A DNA stretch of 64,000 bases from Aquincola tertiaricarbonis (GCF_000969605.1 NZ_JZUE01000001.1:186001-250000), one strand, 5' to 3'; counted from the stretch's first letter, positions 36,289 to 46,996 are shown. Program-made: numbers and translations. Notes: generated from the letters alone by a model not told the origin.

Positions 36289-38544
36289 GTGAAGAAGAAG
36301 ATGCAAAGGGCCGCGCTGGGTGCGCTGGCCTTGTCGTGCCCCGCCTGGGGCCAGGCGGCGGAGGCCGCCATCGTGGAAGTGGTGGGCGGCCGTCCCAGCT
36401 CGCTGCCCACCCACCTGCCCACCACCATCGAGGGCATCACCGCGGCCGAGATCGCCGAGAAGATCAACGCCACCGACAGCGAGGATGCGCTGAAGTACCT
36501 GCCTAGCCTGCTGGTGCGCAAGCGCTACATCGGCGACTACAACCATGCGGTGTTGTCCAGCCGCGCCTCGGGCACCGGCAACAGCGCGCGCTCGATGGTG
36601 TTCGCCGACGGCATCCTGCTGTCCAACTACCTGGGCAACGGCGCGCAGTTCACGCCGCGCTGGGGCCTGGTGCAGCCGGAGGAGATCGAACGGGTGGACG
36701 TGCTCTACGGCCCGTTCTCGGCTGCCTATCCGGGCAACTCGGTGGGCGCGGTGGTCGACTACGTCACCCGCATGCCGAAGGAGTTCGAGGCGCATGCCAA
36801 GGTCGGCTTCTTCAGCCAGCCCTTCGACCTGTACGGCACGCACGAGACCTACACCGGCTGGCAGACCAGTGCCTCGGTGGGCAGCCGCAGCGGCGCCTGG
36901 TCGTGGTGGCTGTCGGCCAGCCGGATGGACAGCGAAGGCCAGCCGCTCACCTTCCCGACCCGGCTGCTCTTGCAGGGCGGCAGCACCGCCACCGCCATGC
37001 CGGTGACCGGCGCGGTGGCCGGCCGCGACAAGAGCGGCCAGCCCTGGTGGCTTCTGGGCAGCGCCACGCAATACCGCACCCAGCAGGACCAGGCCAAGCT
37101 CAAGCTGGCCTACGACGTCGCGCCCGGCCTCCGGGCCACCTACGTGGCCGGGCTGTGGCGCAACCAGGCGGTGGGCCAGTCGCAGAGTGACCTGCGCGAC
37201 GCCGCGGGCAACCCGGTGTACGCCGGCACCGTGGCCATCGATGGCCGCAGCTACACGCTGGCCGCCAGCGACTTCAACCAGAGCCGCGACCGCCTGCAGC
37301 ACCTGATGCAGGGCCTGACGCTGCAGCAGCGCACCGGCGGCGCCTTCGACTGGCGGCTGGCCGCCAGCGGGTATGCCTACCAGCAGGACCGGCAGCGCGC
37401 GCCCACCGTCGCCAAGCCCGCGGCCGATGCGGGTGGTGCCGGCCGCCTTACCGACCTGCAAGGCACCGGCTGGGACACGCTGTCGCTCGATGCCATCTGG
37501 CGGCCGGGCGGCGCGCACCAGTGGGAATTCGGGCTGCAGCAGGCGCAGCACCGCTGGCGCCAGGCGATCGACAACACCGAGGACTGGATCGACGGCGGCG
37601 CCACCACTCCGTCCAGCGGCTTTGCCGGCAACACCCGGCTGCGCAGTGCCTACCTGCAGGACGCATGGACGATCGCGCCGCAGTGGAAGGCCTTGGTCGG
37701 CGCCCGCTTCGAGCACTGGCGGGCCTGGGGCGGCGAGAAGACCGTGGGCAGCGGCGCGCCGGTGCACTTCGACGAGCGCAGCGAAGACGCCACCTCGCCC
37801 AAGCTGGCGCTGGGCTGGCAGCCTTCGGCCGACTGGTCGCTCCGGCTGGCCACCGGCCGCGCGGTGCGCTTTCCGACCGTGGGCGAGCTGTTCCAGGGCA
37901 CGCCAGCCGACACACCGGCCGTCAACAACCCCGACCTGAAACCCGAGCGCTCCTGGACCACCGAGCTGGCCTCCACCTGGAGCCTGGGCCTGCACCGGGT
38001 GCGCGCCTCGGTGTTCCATGAAAGCACGCGCGATGCGCTGTATTCGCAGGCCATCGCCGGCACGCAGCCGCTGGTCAGCAGCACGCAGAACGTCGGCCGC
38101 ATCCGCACCCGCGGCGTCGAAGCCGTGTTCGAGGGCACCGACGTTCTGGCCAAGGGTTTCGACCTGCTGGCCAGCCTGACCTTCGCCGACTCTCGCATCC
38201 TGCGCAACGACGGCTTCGCCGCCAGCGTGGGCAAGCTGCAGCCGCGGGTGCCACGCTGGCGCGGCAGCCTGCTGGCCACCTGGCGGCCAGGCGAGCGCTG
38301 GTCCACCAGCCTGGGCGCGCGCTACGGCAGCACCCAGTACGGCACGCTGGACAACAGCGACGGCCACGGCATGGCCTACCAGGGCTTCTCGCGCTACTTC
38401 ACCACCGACCTGCGGCTGCGCTATGCGATCAGCAAGCAGTGGTCGGCGGCCATCGGCATCGACAACCTGAACAACGCCGAGTACTGGAATTTCCATCCCT
38501 ATCCGCAACGCACCTACAGCGCCGAGCTGAAGTTCGACCTTTGA
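36289..38544 (+). CDS. TonB-dependent receptor, probable copper transporter
   Basis: A 751-residue outer-membrane receptor. A signal peptide (about residues 1-22, ending GQAAEA) is followed by a plug domain (about 35-170) with ERVDVLYGPFSAAYPGNSVGAVV, then a 22-strand barrel ending in a C-terminal aromatic/Leu (ELKFDL). The GTG start at 36289 has an AGGAG motif 8 nt upstream; an ATG at 36301 is the alternative. Its neighbours (DUF2946, YcnI, PCuAC) all point to copper, and the barrel resembles the OprC/NosA kind. Ligand assignment is inference from context. Confidence 0.9.
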   Translation: MKKKMQRAALGALALSCPAWGQAAEAAIVEVVGGRPSSLPTHLPTTIEGITAAEIAEKINATDSEDALKYLPSLLVRKRYIGDYNHAVLSSRASGTGNSARSMVFADGILLSNYLGNGAQFTPRWGLVQPEEIERVDVLYGPFSAAYPGNSVGAVVDYVTRMPKEFEAHAKVGFFSQPFDLYGTHETYTGWQTSASVGSRSGAWSWWLSASRMDSEGQPLTFPTRLLLQGGSTATAMPVTGAVAGRDKSGQPWWLLGSATQYRTQQDQAKLKLAYDVAPGLRATYVAGLWRNQAVGQSQSDLRDAAGNPVYAGTVAIDGRSYTLAASDFNQSRDRLQHLMQGLTLQQRTGGAFDWRLAASGYAYQQDRQRAPTVAKPAADAGGAGRLTDLQGTGWDTLSLDAIWRPGGAHQWEFGLQQAQHRWRQAIDNTEDWIDGGATTPSSGFAGNTRLRSAYLQDAWTIAPQWKALVGARFEHWRAWGGEKTVGSGAPVHFDERSEDATSPKLALGWQPSADWSLRLATGRAVRFPTVGELFQGTPADTPAVNNPDLKPERSWTTELASTWSLGLHRVRASVFHESTRDALYSQAIAGTQPLVSSTQNVGRIRTRGVEAVFEGTDVLAKGFDLLASLTFADSRILRNDGFAASVGKLQPRVPRWRGSLLATWRPGERWSTSLGARYGSTQYGTLDNSDGHGMAYQGFSRYFTTDLRLRYAISKQWSAAIGIDNLNNAEYWNFHPYPQRTYSAELKFDL

Positions 38545-38554
38545 AAGCCGCCCC

Positions 38555-39082
38555 ATGACGATGAAGACCACCCTGCTGCTGGCCGCCGCCGCCCTGCTGA
38601 GCACCACCGCCGCCCACGCCCATGTGGTGCTGGACCAGCCCGCCGCGCTGGCCGGCAGCACCTACAAGGCCACGCTGCGCATCGGCCACGGCTGCGATGG
38701 CCGCGCCACCACGCTGGTGCGGGTGTTCGTGCCCGAGGCGATGCGCGGCGCGCGGCCGATGCCCAAGGCCGGCTGGACCTTGCAGGCACCCAAGGTGCCG
38801 CTGGCCCAGCCCTACGACAGCCACGGCAAGCGCATCACCGAAGGCGTGCGCGAGATCACCTGGGAGGGCGGCCCGCTGCCCGACGCCTGGGCCGACGAGT
38901 TCTCGTTCGTCGCCCAGCTGCCCAGCCAGCCCGGCCCGCTGCCGATCAAGGTGCTGCAGCAGTGCGGCAGCGAAGGCCGGCACGAGTGGTTCGACATCGC
39001 CGTGCCCGGCGACAAGCCGCCGCGCTCACCCGCCCCGGTGCTGGAGGTGCTACCCGGCGACGGTAGCGGCCACCAGCACTGA
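38555..39082 (+). CDS. YcnI family (DUF1775) copper-associated protein
   Basis: A 175-residue exported protein. Its signal peptide (about residues 1-22) would leave a mature N-terminal His (HVVLDQPAALAGSTYKATLRIGHGCDG), as in YcnI where that His helps bind Cu(II). The Cys in GHGCDG and a C-terminal His tail (GHQH) add possible ligands. It starts 10 nt after the receptor stop and precedes a PCuAC gene, the usual YcnI partner. It is likely periplasmic. Confidence 0.88.
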   Translation: MTMKTTLLLAAAALLSTTAAHAHVVLDQPAALAGSTYKATLRIGHGCDGRATTLVRVFVPEAMRGARPMPKAGWTLQAPKVPLAQPYDSHGKRITEGVREITWEGGPLPDAWADEFSFVAQLPSQPGPLPIKVLQQCGSEGRHEWFDIAVPGDKPPRSPAPVLEVLPGDGSGHQH

Positions 39083-39119
39083 ACCGATCACACCCCGCCA
39101 ATCCTCAGGAGAACACCTC

Positions 39120-39596
39120 ATGAACCTCAAGACCCGACTCGCCGCTGCCGCCCTGCTCGTGGCCACCACCGCCACCGCCTGGGCCCAGGTGCCGAAGGTG
39201 CCGAAGGTGCAGGACGCCTGGGCCCGGCCCACCGTGCAGGGCCAGAAGGCCGGCGGCGGCTTCCTGCGCATCGACAGCCCCGCCGCCGACCGCCTGCTGG
39301 GCGGCAGCACGCCGGTGGCCGGCCGGGTGGAGCTGCACAGCATGAAGATGGAAGGCGACGTGATGCGCATGCGCGAGGTGGAGGCCATCGAGCTGCCCGC
39401 GGGCCAGCCGGTGGCGCTGCAGCCCGGCGGCCTGCACCTGATGCTGATGGAGCTGAAGTCGCCGCTGAAGAACGGCGACCGCTTCCCGCTGACGTTGAAG
39501 TTCGAGAAGGCGGGTGAGCTGCAGGTGGAGGTGCAGGTGCGCACCCAGGCGCCGGGCGGTGCGGCCACCCCGGCGGGTGGCGTGCACAAGCACTGA
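39120..39596 (+). CDS. Periplasmic copper chaperone PCuAC
   Basis: A 158-residue exported copper chaperone. After the signal peptide (about residues 1-22) it shows the PCuAC ligand pattern H-x-M ... M ... H-x-M: HSMKMEGDVMRM and, about 25 residues later, LHLMLM. PCuAC delivers Cu(I) to cytochrome oxidase assembly or general periplasmic targets. A CAGGAGAA Shine-Dalgarno precedes the ATG. Last gene of the TonB receptor-YcnI-PCuAC unit; convergent with the PACE exporter gene 15 nt away. Confidence 0.9.
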   Translation: MNLKTRLAAAALLVATTATAWAQVPKVPKVQDAWARPTVQGQKAGGGFLRIDSPAADRLLGGSTPVAGRVELHSMKMEGDVMRMREVEAIELPAGQPVALQPGGLHLMLMELKSPLKNGDRFPLTLKFEKAGELQVEVQVRTQAPGGAATPAGGVHKH

Positions 39597-39611
39597 CAGC
39601 CGCCAGGCCCG

Positions 39612-40058
39612 TCAGCCCTGCGTGGCGGCCTGCGGCGCCGGTGCCGCCGAAGCCGGCAGGCCGAAGACCCGGTCGAAGCCCCAGTTGAAAACGAAGGTGT
39701 AGACCAGGAAGAACAGCACGAAGCCCAGGTCGGCCACCAGGGCCTCCCACAGGCTGATGTCCAGCCACCAGGCGAAGGCGGGCACCAGCAGCGCCACCAG
39801 GCCGCCTTCGAAGCCGATGGCATGGGCCACCCGGCGCTTCAGGCTGCGGCCCTTCACGGCCTGCCGGGCCTCCCACATCTCGAACAGGTGGGTGAAGGTG
39901 AGGTTCCACACCACCGCGATGGCGGAGCTGATGACCGCCAGTGCGCCGGAGTGGCCCAGGCCTTGCTCGAAGATGAGGGCCACCGCGCCGGTGACGATGG
40001 CGATGGCGATGAGTTCATACAGTGTGATGAACACGATCCGGCGTTTGATTCCTTGCAT
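39612..40058 (-). CDS. PACE family multidrug/biocide efflux transporter
   Basis: A 148-residue inner-membrane protein with four transmembrane helices made of two bacterial transmembrane pair units. Family motifs are RRIVFITLYE with the essential Glu (E15), WNLTFTHLFEMWE, RVAHAIGFEGG, and FNWGFDRVF at the C terminus. PACE proteins such as AceI export chlorhexidine and short-chain diamines using the proton gradient. It is divergent from a LysR regulator, the usual arrangement for aceI and aceR-like control. Confidence 0.9.
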   Translation of the reverse strand: MQGIKRRIVFITLYELIAIAIVTGAVALIFEQGLGHSGALAVISSAIAVVWNLTFTHLFEMWEARQAVKGRSLKRRVAHAIGFEGGLVALLVPAFAWWLDISLWEALVADLGFVLFFLVYTFVFNWGFDRVFGLPASAAPAPQAATQG

Positions 40059-40124
40059 GCGCGGCACTTTACGTGTGAACCGCTGACACTTAAAGTCAAC
40101 TTCCTTCAGCTTGGCTGATAGATC

Positions 40125-41036
40125 ATGGCTTTCAACGCCGACAACGTGCCCGTCTTCCTGGCGGTGCTGGACCATGGCTCCTTCTCCGCGGCCGCCCGCT
40201 CGCTCGGCCGCGTGCCGTCGGCGGTGAGCATGGCCATGGCCAACCTGGAGGCGGAGCTGGGCCTGGTGCTGTTCGACCGCAGCGGACGCGAGCCGCGGCC
40301 GACCGAGGCCGCCCGCTCGCTCGCGCCGCAGGCCCGCGCGCTGGCGGCGCAGACGCGGCAGTTGCAGGCGCATGCGCTGGCGCTGTCGCAGGGCTTGGAG
40401 ACCCGGCTCACGCTGGCCATCGCGCCGGAGCTGCTCACCGCGCCGTGGAGTCGCGCGCTGCAGGGCCTGGCGCAGGACTATCCGCTGCTGGAAGTGGAAG
40501 TGCTGGCGGCGCCGCAGGCCGACGCGCTGGCGATGCTGCACAGCGGCCGCGCGCAGCTGGCGCTGGTGTTCGAGCGGCCCAGCCTGGACGGCCGCGAGGG
40601 CTTCGAGGAGATCGACGCCGAGACCATGGTGCTGGTGATGGCGCCCGGCCATCCGGTGCTCAAGGCCATGGCACCGGGCGAGAAGCTGTGCGAGCACCAC
40701 CTGATCGACACCCGGCAGATCGTGGTCAGCGGCCGCGACCCGGGCCAGGGCGACAGCCGCTTCGAGTTCGCGCGCCACCGCTGGCGCACCGACAATGCGT
40801 TGGCCGCGCTCAGCCTCATCCTGTCGGGCGTGGGCTTCGGCTGGCTGCCGCGCAGCCTGGTGCAGCCGCACGTGACGGCGGGGCGGCTGGTGGAGATGTC
40901 GTTCGAGAACCTGTCGAACGGCAACACGCTGTGGGTGGACCTGGTGTGGTCGAAGGAGCGGCCGATGGGCCCGGCCGCGCGCCGCTTCGTGGAGCGGATG
41001 CGCGCGCCTAGGACAGCGACTTCAGCGCCAGCTTGA
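40125..41036 (+). CDS. LysR-family transcriptional regulator
   Basis: A 303-residue regulator. The N-terminal HTH (residues 4-62) begins [33 protein letters not shown]; the effector domain follows (about residues 90-295). It is divergent from the PACE efflux gene with a 66-bp spacer that includes the palindrome AAGTCAACTT (40093-40102), and so probably controls that gene. Its 3' end overlaps the 3' end of ruvA on the other strand by 29 nt. Confidence 0.9.
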   Translation: MAFNADNVPVFLAVLDHGSFSAAARSLGRVPSAVSMAMANLEAELGLVLFDRSGREPRPTEAARSLAPQARALAAQTRQLQAHALALSQGLETRLTLAIAPELLTAPWSRALQGLAQDYPLLEVEVLAAPQADALAMLHSGRAQLALVFERPSLDGREGFEEIDAETMVLVMAPGHPVLKAMAPGEKLCEHHLIDTRQIVVSGRDPGQGDSRFEFARHRWRTDNALAALSLILSGVGFGWLPRSLVQPHVTAGRLVEMSFENLSNGNTLWVDLVWSKERPMGPAARRFVERMRAPRTATSAPA

Positions 41037-41580
41037 TGCCTTCGCTCACGCCCACCTCGGCTGGCAGCTTCTTCAGCGCGGCGGCGGCCTCGCGCTCGTT
41101 GTAGCCCAGGGCCACCAGCGCCTGCTGGATGTCGACCTGCGCATCGTTCTGCGGCGCGGCCGCGGGCAGCGAGAGGTCGGGGCCCAGCTTGCCCTTGAGC
41201 TCCAGCAGCAGTCGCTCGGCCGTCTTCTTGCCGATGCCCGGCACCTTCACCAGCCGGCCCGCCTGCTGCTGGCTCACGGCCTGCGCCAGTTCATTGACCG
41301 ACAGGCCCGACAGCACGGACAACGCCATGCGCGGCCCCACGCCGGTGATCTTCACCAGTTGGCGGAAGCTGGTGCGCTCCTCGGCGGTGAGGAAGCCGAA
41401 CAGGATCTGCGCGTCCTCGCGCACGACGAAGTGGGTGAGCAGGCTCACCTTCTCGCCCAGCCCGGGCAGGTTGAAGAACGTGCTCATCGGCACGTCCACC
41501 TCATAGCCGACGCCGTGCACGTCCACCAGCACCTGCGGCGGCGTTTTTTCGGCGATGACGCCGGTGAGTCTTCCGATCAT
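41008..41580 (-). CDS. ruvA: Holliday junction DNA helicase subunit RuvA
   Basis: A 190-residue protein that binds four-way junctions and loads RuvB. The N-terminal OB fold begins [21 protein letters not shown]; helix-hairpin-helix motifs are [16 protein letters not shown] and [16 protein letters not shown]; the C-terminal domain contacts RuvB. It starts at 41580, with a GATAAT box 6 nt upstream and no Shine-Dalgarno. Not adjacent to ruvB or ruvC. Confidence 0.96.
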   Translation of the reverse strand: MIGRLTGVIAEKTPPQVLVDVHGVGYEVDVPMSTFFNLPGLGEKVSLLTHFVVREDAQILFGFLTAEERTSFRQLVKITGVGPRMALSVLSGLSVNELAQAVSQQQAGRLVKVPGIGKKTAERLLLELKGKLGPDLSLPAAAPQNDAQVDIQQALVALGYNEREAAAALKKLPAEVGVSEGIKLALKSLS

Positions 41581-41586
41581 GGCCGG

Positions 41587-41592
41587 ATTATC
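41587..41592 (-). promoter_or_regulatory. Putative -10 box of ruvA, leaderless type
   Basis: GATAAT on the minus strand, then CCGGCC and the ATG. The box lies inside a GGCCGGATTATCCCGGCC quasi-palindrome. Confidence 0.5.
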
Positions 41593-41692
41593 CCGGCCAT
41601 GTCGGGGCACGAGCCCGGCGCACGGCCGCCCGAAGCCGGGCGAGGCCCCCACGGGGGGGCGGCCTGCCGTACCCGGCATGCGGGGGCTGACA

Positions 41693-42343
41693 TCACGATC
41701 TGCGGAAGAGGCCCAGGCGCTGGGCCTCGAGTGCGGCTTCGGCGCGCGAGCTCACGTTCAGCTTGCGGTAGATCTGCTTCACGTAGTCGGCGATCGTGTG
41801 GCGCGACAGGTTCAGCTGCACACCGATCTCCGGCAGCGTGAAGCCCTTGGCCACGCGCAGCAGCACCTCGGTCTCGCGCTCTGTGAGCGACACATGCGGC
41901 ATCAGGTCGGCCTGCGGCTTGGCCTGCTGCGCGAAGTGCGAGATGACGCGCCGCGCGATCGACGGCGACAGCGGCGGCTCGCCCTGGCTGATGCGCTGCA
42001 GCTGCTCGGTGATCAACTCGCGCGGCTGCTCCTTCAGGATGTAGCCGTAGGCGCCGGCCTGCAGCGCGGGGAACAGGTGCTCGTCGTCGTCGTGGATGGT
42101 CACCACCACCGACTGCGCCTCGGGCTGCAGCTCGCGCAGCTTCTCCACCACGTCGCGGCCGGAGCCGTCGGGCAGGCCGAGGTCGATCAGCGCCAGGTCG
42201 AACTGCACCGCCTGCACCAGCGCGATGGCGTCGTGCACCCGCGCGCTCTCGGAGATCTGCGCGGTGGGAAAAACCTGCATCACCAGGGCCTTGAGCCAGG
42301 CGCGGATCTCCGGCAGGTCTTCGAGCAGCAGGATCGTCTTCAT
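41693..42343 (-). CDS. NarL/FixJ-type response regulator
   Basis: A 216-residue regulator. The receiver domain (about residues 1-120) has the acidic pocket (LLLEDLPEI), the phospho-acceptor Asp in [13 protein letters not shown] and the Lys in GYILKEQ. The LuxR-type HTH (about 150-210) includes [22 protein letters not shown]. It lies 45 nt downstream of a NarX-class histidine kinase on the same strand and is its likely partner. Target genes are unknown. Confidence 0.92.
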   Translation of the reverse strand: MKTILLLEDLPEIRAWLKALVMQVFPTAQISESARVHDAIALVQAVQFDLALIDLGLPDGSGRDVVEKLRELQPEAQSVVVTIHDDDEHLFPALQAGAYGYILKEQPRELITEQLQRISQGEPPLSPSIARRVISHFAQQAKPQADLMPHVSLTERETEVLLRVAKGFTLPEIGVQLNLSRHTIADYVKQIYRKLNVSSRAEAALEAQRLGLFRRS

Positions 42344-42388
42344 GGCGGGGCCTTGAATGAAATGAAAAGTTATCGAACGCGCAGCCGG

Positions 42389-44296
42389 CTAACTTGAGCT
42401 GTGCGGCTCCAGCGGCAGCGTCAGGCGGATCACCGTGCCATAGCCCGGCCCGGATTCCACCAGGCATTGGCCCTGCAGTTGTTTCGCGCGGTGTTTCATG
42501 CTCGACATGCCGTGTCCTCGGTCCAGCCGGCCATCCAGCTCCAACGGTATGCCCTTGCCGTTGTCCTGGATGACGAACTGGAAGTCGCCCTCGGCGATGG
42601 TGCAGCGCACCTTGCACTGGCTGGCGCCGCTGTGCTTGATGATGTTGCTCACCGCCTCGCGCAGGATGCGGGTCGTCTGCACATAGGCGCGGGCCGACAG
42701 CATCTGCGGAATGTCGTCGGTGGGCGAGCTCCATTCGCCCTCCATGCCGGCCTGGCCCAGGCGCGAGACCACCTCGGCCCGCCAGTCGCCCAGTGCGTCG
42801 ATCAGGCGTACCGCCTTGCCGGTGAGGCCGCGCACCGACAGCCGCATTTCCTCCAGCGCCTCGCGCGCCAGGGTGGAGATGCGCTCGTTGTCGCTGGTGT
42901 GCACGATGGTCAGCAGCTTGGCGCCCAGGTCGTCGTGCAGGTCGGCGGCGATGCGCTTGCGCTCGCGCTCGGTCACCTGCTCCACCCGCAGCTCGGCCAG
43001 CTGGGCGAAGTTGCGTTCGATCTCGGCGGTGGCCTCCTTCACCTTCTGCGCCAGCGTCTCGCGGCCTTCCTCGGCCACCTGCAGCGCGCGGCCGTGCTGG
43101 GAGGTGAGCCGCAGGCCGGTGGCCACGAACACGATGGGAATCGCCATGTGCGAGATGAGCTGCCACACGGTGGGCAGCGGGCCGCGCTGCTGCGCTATCT
43201 CCAGCGCGGCCAGCACCGCCGCGCCCACCAGCGCGATGCCGGCGGCCAGCATGCGCTGGCGGCGCGTGTGCCAGGCGTTCCACAGCAGCCAGCCCACCGC
43301 GGCCGCCACTTCCAGCAGCAGCAGCGCATACCAGAGCGTGGCCAGCGTGTGCAGCCGGTTGGCACCGCCGATCAGCAGCGTGGCCGGCACCACCGCGCAC
43401 TGCGCATACAGCGCGGCGGTGACGCTGCGCGAGCGCGTGCCGGAGTAGCGCAGCACGAACTGCACGGCAGCCAGCGTCACCAGCGGCATGCAGCTCACCA
43501 CCAGCAGCTCGGCGTCGTAGTTGGGCAGCGGCACGTTGCGCCACCAGAGCCGGGCCGTCACCGCCGCCCAGCCCAGCGACAGCGCGCCGAAATACGCCAG
43601 GTGGCGCTCCCGCGCATTCACCACGCCCAGCAGCAGGAGCATGCCGCCCAGCAGGGCCAGGGTGGCGCTCACCGCCTGCGGCAGCGAGACGTCGATGGCG
43701 TATTCGGTGGCATGCAACTGCGCGATGCGGTCGTAGGGGCCGACCTGCAGCGCCGAGAGCCCGCCCGCGCGTTGCCAGGAAGCCACCCGCTCCAGCGGAT
43801 GGCCGGCCACCTTGATGTCCAGCAGGTTGTCGCGGTCGCGCAGCAGCGTGGCCGGCAGCGCCACCAGCTGCGGATGCTGGCAGTTGTGGGTGATGGGCTC
43901 TCGCATGCGGCCGGCCACGTGCAGCAGCTGCCCGTTGAGGTACACCTCCGCGTTGGAGCACACCCGCTCGATCATCAGGCCCAGCAGCGCGCCGCTGTCG
44001 CGCAGGCCGGGCGCGTCGAAGGCGGTGCGGTACCACACCGGCCCCAGGTGGCCGGGGCGGGTCTCGGCCCAGTCGTCGGGCAAGGTCACCGGCCAGCTGG
44101 GCACGCTGACCGGAAACACCAGCGAATCGGATTCGGCCGTCAGCGCCTGCTTGAGGATGACCGTGTCCAGCCCGCCGGCCGCCGCTGGTGCGGTGGGCGC
44201 CGCGGCGGCGGCGAGCAGGCCGCCGGCCAGCCAGGCCAGCAGCACGAGCCGCAGGCCCGCCAGGTACTTCAGCGCGAAGGAAGGGGCTTGGGGCAT
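42389..44296 (-). CDS. Membrane sensor histidine kinase, 7TM-DISM type
   Basis: A 635-residue kinase. A signal peptide leads to a periplasmic 7TMR-DISM-like domain (about residues 45-195, with WYRTAFDAP and VCSNAEVYLNGQLL), then about seven transmembrane helices (210-400), a short coiled coil and a HisKA_3 dimer domain whose phospho-His is in RIAADLHDDLGAK (about residue 453). The ATPase domain keeps NIIKHS and DNGKGIP. Such sensors detect extracellular carbohydrates or related ligands; the signal here is unknown. It pairs with the response regulator 45 nt downstream. Confidence 0.9.
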   Translation of the reverse strand: MPQAPSFALKYLAGLRLVLLAWLAGGLLAAAAAPTAPAAAGGLDTVILKQALTAESDSLVFPVSVPSWPVTLPDDWAETRPGHLGPVWYRTAFDAPGLRDSGALLGLMIERVCSNAEVYLNGQLLHVAGRMREPITHNCQHPQLVALPATLLRDRDNLLDIKVAGHPLERVASWQRAGGLSALQVGPYDRIAQLHATEYAIDVSLPQAVSATLALLGGMLLLLGVVNARERHLAYFGALSLGWAAVTARLWWRNVPLPNYDAELLVVSCMPLVTLAAVQFVLRYSGTRSRSVTAALYAQCAVVPATLLIGGANRLHTLATLWYALLLLEVAAAVGWLLWNAWHTRRQRMLAAGIALVGAAVLAALEIAQQRGPLPTVWQLISHMAIPIVFVATGLRLTSQHGRALQVAEEGRETLAQKVKEATAEIERNFAQLAELRVEQVTERERKRIAADLHDDLGAKLLTIVHTSDNERISTLAREALEEMRLSVRGLTGKAVRLIDALGDWRAEVVSRLGQAGMEGEWSSPTDDIPQMLSARAYVQTTRILREAVSNIIKHSGASQCKVRCTIAEGDFQFVIQDNGKGIPLELDGRLDRGHGMSSMKHRAKQLQGQCLVESGPGYGTVIRLTLPLEPHSSS

Positions 44297-44390
44297 GGAG
44301 CGCGGATTGTGCAGGAGCCATCCCCCGGTCCCGGGTACCGCAAGCGGCGCGACAATGTGAAGACATTCTCGAAACAGCAGGTCCCCCCTC

Positions 44391-45410
44391 TTGATCCTTC
44401 GCCACGCCTTCATTCCGCCCGACAACCAACGGCTGGCCAACCTGTGCGGCAACCTGGACGAGCACCTGCGCGCCATCGAGGCCGCGTTCGACGTGCGCAT
44501 CGCCCGCCGCAACGAGTCGTTCCGGGTGGAGGGCGCCAGGGCGCCGGCCGAGCGGGCGGTGCTGCTGCTGCAGAACCTGTACGACCGGGCGCGCCGGCCC
44601 ATTCCGCCGGAGAACTTCCAGCTGGCGCTGGCCCAGGCGGCGCAGGAAGCCGCGCCCGCGGCGAAGAAGCGCAGCTCGCGTGCCGCGGCCAATGGCAGCG
44701 GCGCCGATGGCGAGGCCGGCGAGCCCGTGCCCGGTGCGGGCGAGGTGGTGCTGCAGACGCGCCGTGCCGACCTGCAGGGCCGCACGCCCAACCAGCAGGT
44801 GTACCTGCGCAACATCCTCGACCACGACATCACCTTCGGCATCGGCCCGGCCGGCACGGGCAAGACCTTCCTGGCGGTGGCCTGCGCGGTGGATGCCCTG
44901 GAGCGCAGCCAGGTGCAGCGCATCGTGCTCACCCGCCCGGCGGTGGAGGCGGGCGAGCGCCTGGGCTTCCTGCCCGGCGACTTGACACAGAAGGTGGACC
45001 CCTACCTGCGCCCGCTGTACGACGCGCTCTATGACCTGATGGGCTTCGACCGCGTGACCAAGGCCTTCGAGAAGGGCACGATCGAGATCGCGCCGCTGGC
45101 CTTCATGCGCGGCCGCACGCTCAACCATGCCTTCGTCATCCTGGACGAGGCGCAGAACACCACCAGCGAGCAGATGAAGATGTTCCTCACCCGCATCGGC
45201 TTCGGCGCCAAGGCGGTGGTGACGGGGGACGTGAGCCAGATCGACCTGCCCAAGGGCACGCTCAGCGGCCTGATCGAGGCCGAGCGGGTGCTGCGCCGGG
45301 TCAAGGGCATCGCCATCACGCGCTTCACCGCGGCCGACGTGGTGCGCCATCCGCTGGTGGCGCGCATCGTGGAGGCCTACGAGGCCGAAGGCGTGCGCGG
45401 CGGGGTGTGA
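44391..45410 (+). CDS. phoH: PhoH family ATPase
   Basis: A 339-residue cytoplasmic protein (PhoL/YbeZ type). Walker A is GIGPAGTGKTFLAV and Walker B is FVILDEAQNTT; the N-terminal region has the RNA-binding-like DVRIARRNESFRVEG segment. It is paired with ybeY, as in most bacteria, and is thought to act with it on rRNA or mRNA. The start is a TTG at 44391, giving (M)ILRHAFIPPDNQRLANL; no later ATG fits. It overlaps ybeY by 4 nt. Confidence 0.92.
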   Translation: MILRHAFIPPDNQRLANLCGNLDEHLRAIEAAFDVRIARRNESFRVEGARAPAERAVLLLQNLYDRARRPIPPENFQLALAQAAQEAAPAAKKRSSRAAANGSGADGEAGEPVPGAGEVVLQTRRADLQGRTPNQQVYLRNILDHDITFGIGPAGTGKTFLAVACAVDALERSQVQRIVLTRPAVEAGERLGFLPGDLTQKVDPYLRPLYDALYDLMGFDRVTKAFEKGTIEIAPLAFMRGRTLNHAFVILDEAQNTTSEQMKMFLTRIGFGAKAVVTGDVSQIDLPKGTLSGLIEAERVLRRVKGIAITRFTAADVVRHPLVARIVEAYEAEGVRGGV

Positions 45411-45856
45411 GCGTGGCGGACGAACTGAGCCTGTCGCTGCAGCAGCCCGACGCGCGCCACCGCGCCCACCTGCCGCGCCGCCGCGTGATGCGCTGGCTGA
45501 AGGCCGCGCTCGACGGGCCGGCCGAGATCACCGTGCGCATCGTCGATGCCGAGGAAGGCCAGGCGCTGAACCGCGAGTACCGCCAGCGCGACTACGCCAC
45601 CAACGTGCTCACGTTCGACTACCAGCATGAGCCGGTGGTGGTGGCCGACCTGGTGCTGTGCGCGCCGGTGGTGGAACGCGAGGCGCAGGAGATGGGCCTG
45701 CCGGTGGCCGACCACTATGCCCACCTGCTGGTGCACGGCGCCCTGCATGCGCAGGGCCACGACCACGAGCAAGACGACGAGGCCGAGGCCATGGAATCGC
45801 GCGAGCGCGAGATCCTGAAGGGGCTGGGGCTGCACGACCCCTACCCCGTGGGGTGA
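45407..45856 (+). CDS. ybeY: rRNA maturation endoribonuclease YbeY
   Basis: A 149-residue metal-dependent endoribonuclease involved in 16S rRNA 3'-end maturation and ribosome quality control. The zinc-binding motif H-x3-H-x5-H is seen in HGALHAQGHDH, and the RNA-binding groove includes NREYRQRDYATNVLTF. GTG start, overlapping the phoH stop (GTGA). The corC and lnt genes that often follow are absent here; a convergent hemB follows instead. Confidence 0.94.
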   Translation: MSVADELSLSLQQPDARHRAHLPRRRVMRWLKAALDGPAEITVRIVDAEEGQALNREYRQRDYATNVLTFDYQHEPVVVADLVLCAPVVEREAQEMGLPVADHYAHLLVHGALHAQGHDHEQDDEAEAMESREREILKGLGLHDPYPVG

Positions 45857-45883
45857 TGCGGCCCAGGCCGGACCGATGCGGCT

Positions 45884-46984
<1,101 letters not shown>

Positions 46985-46985
46985 C

Positions 46986-46991
46986 TAAAAT
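46986..46991 (+). promoter_or_regulatory. Putative promoter of the candidate small RNA
   Basis: TAAAAT at 46986-46991 with GTAACA 17 bp upstream (46963-46968), a reasonable sigma-70 match in this GC-rich genome. Confidence 0.4.
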
Positions 46992-46996
46992 CACGG

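Noticed and set aside
41577-45350. A 1257-codon open frame on the minus strand across the two-component genes and phoH
   Set aside because: It runs antisense or out of frame to well-supported genes, is Arg/Ala/Pro-rich with no domain, and is explained by the strong GC bias at third codon positions.
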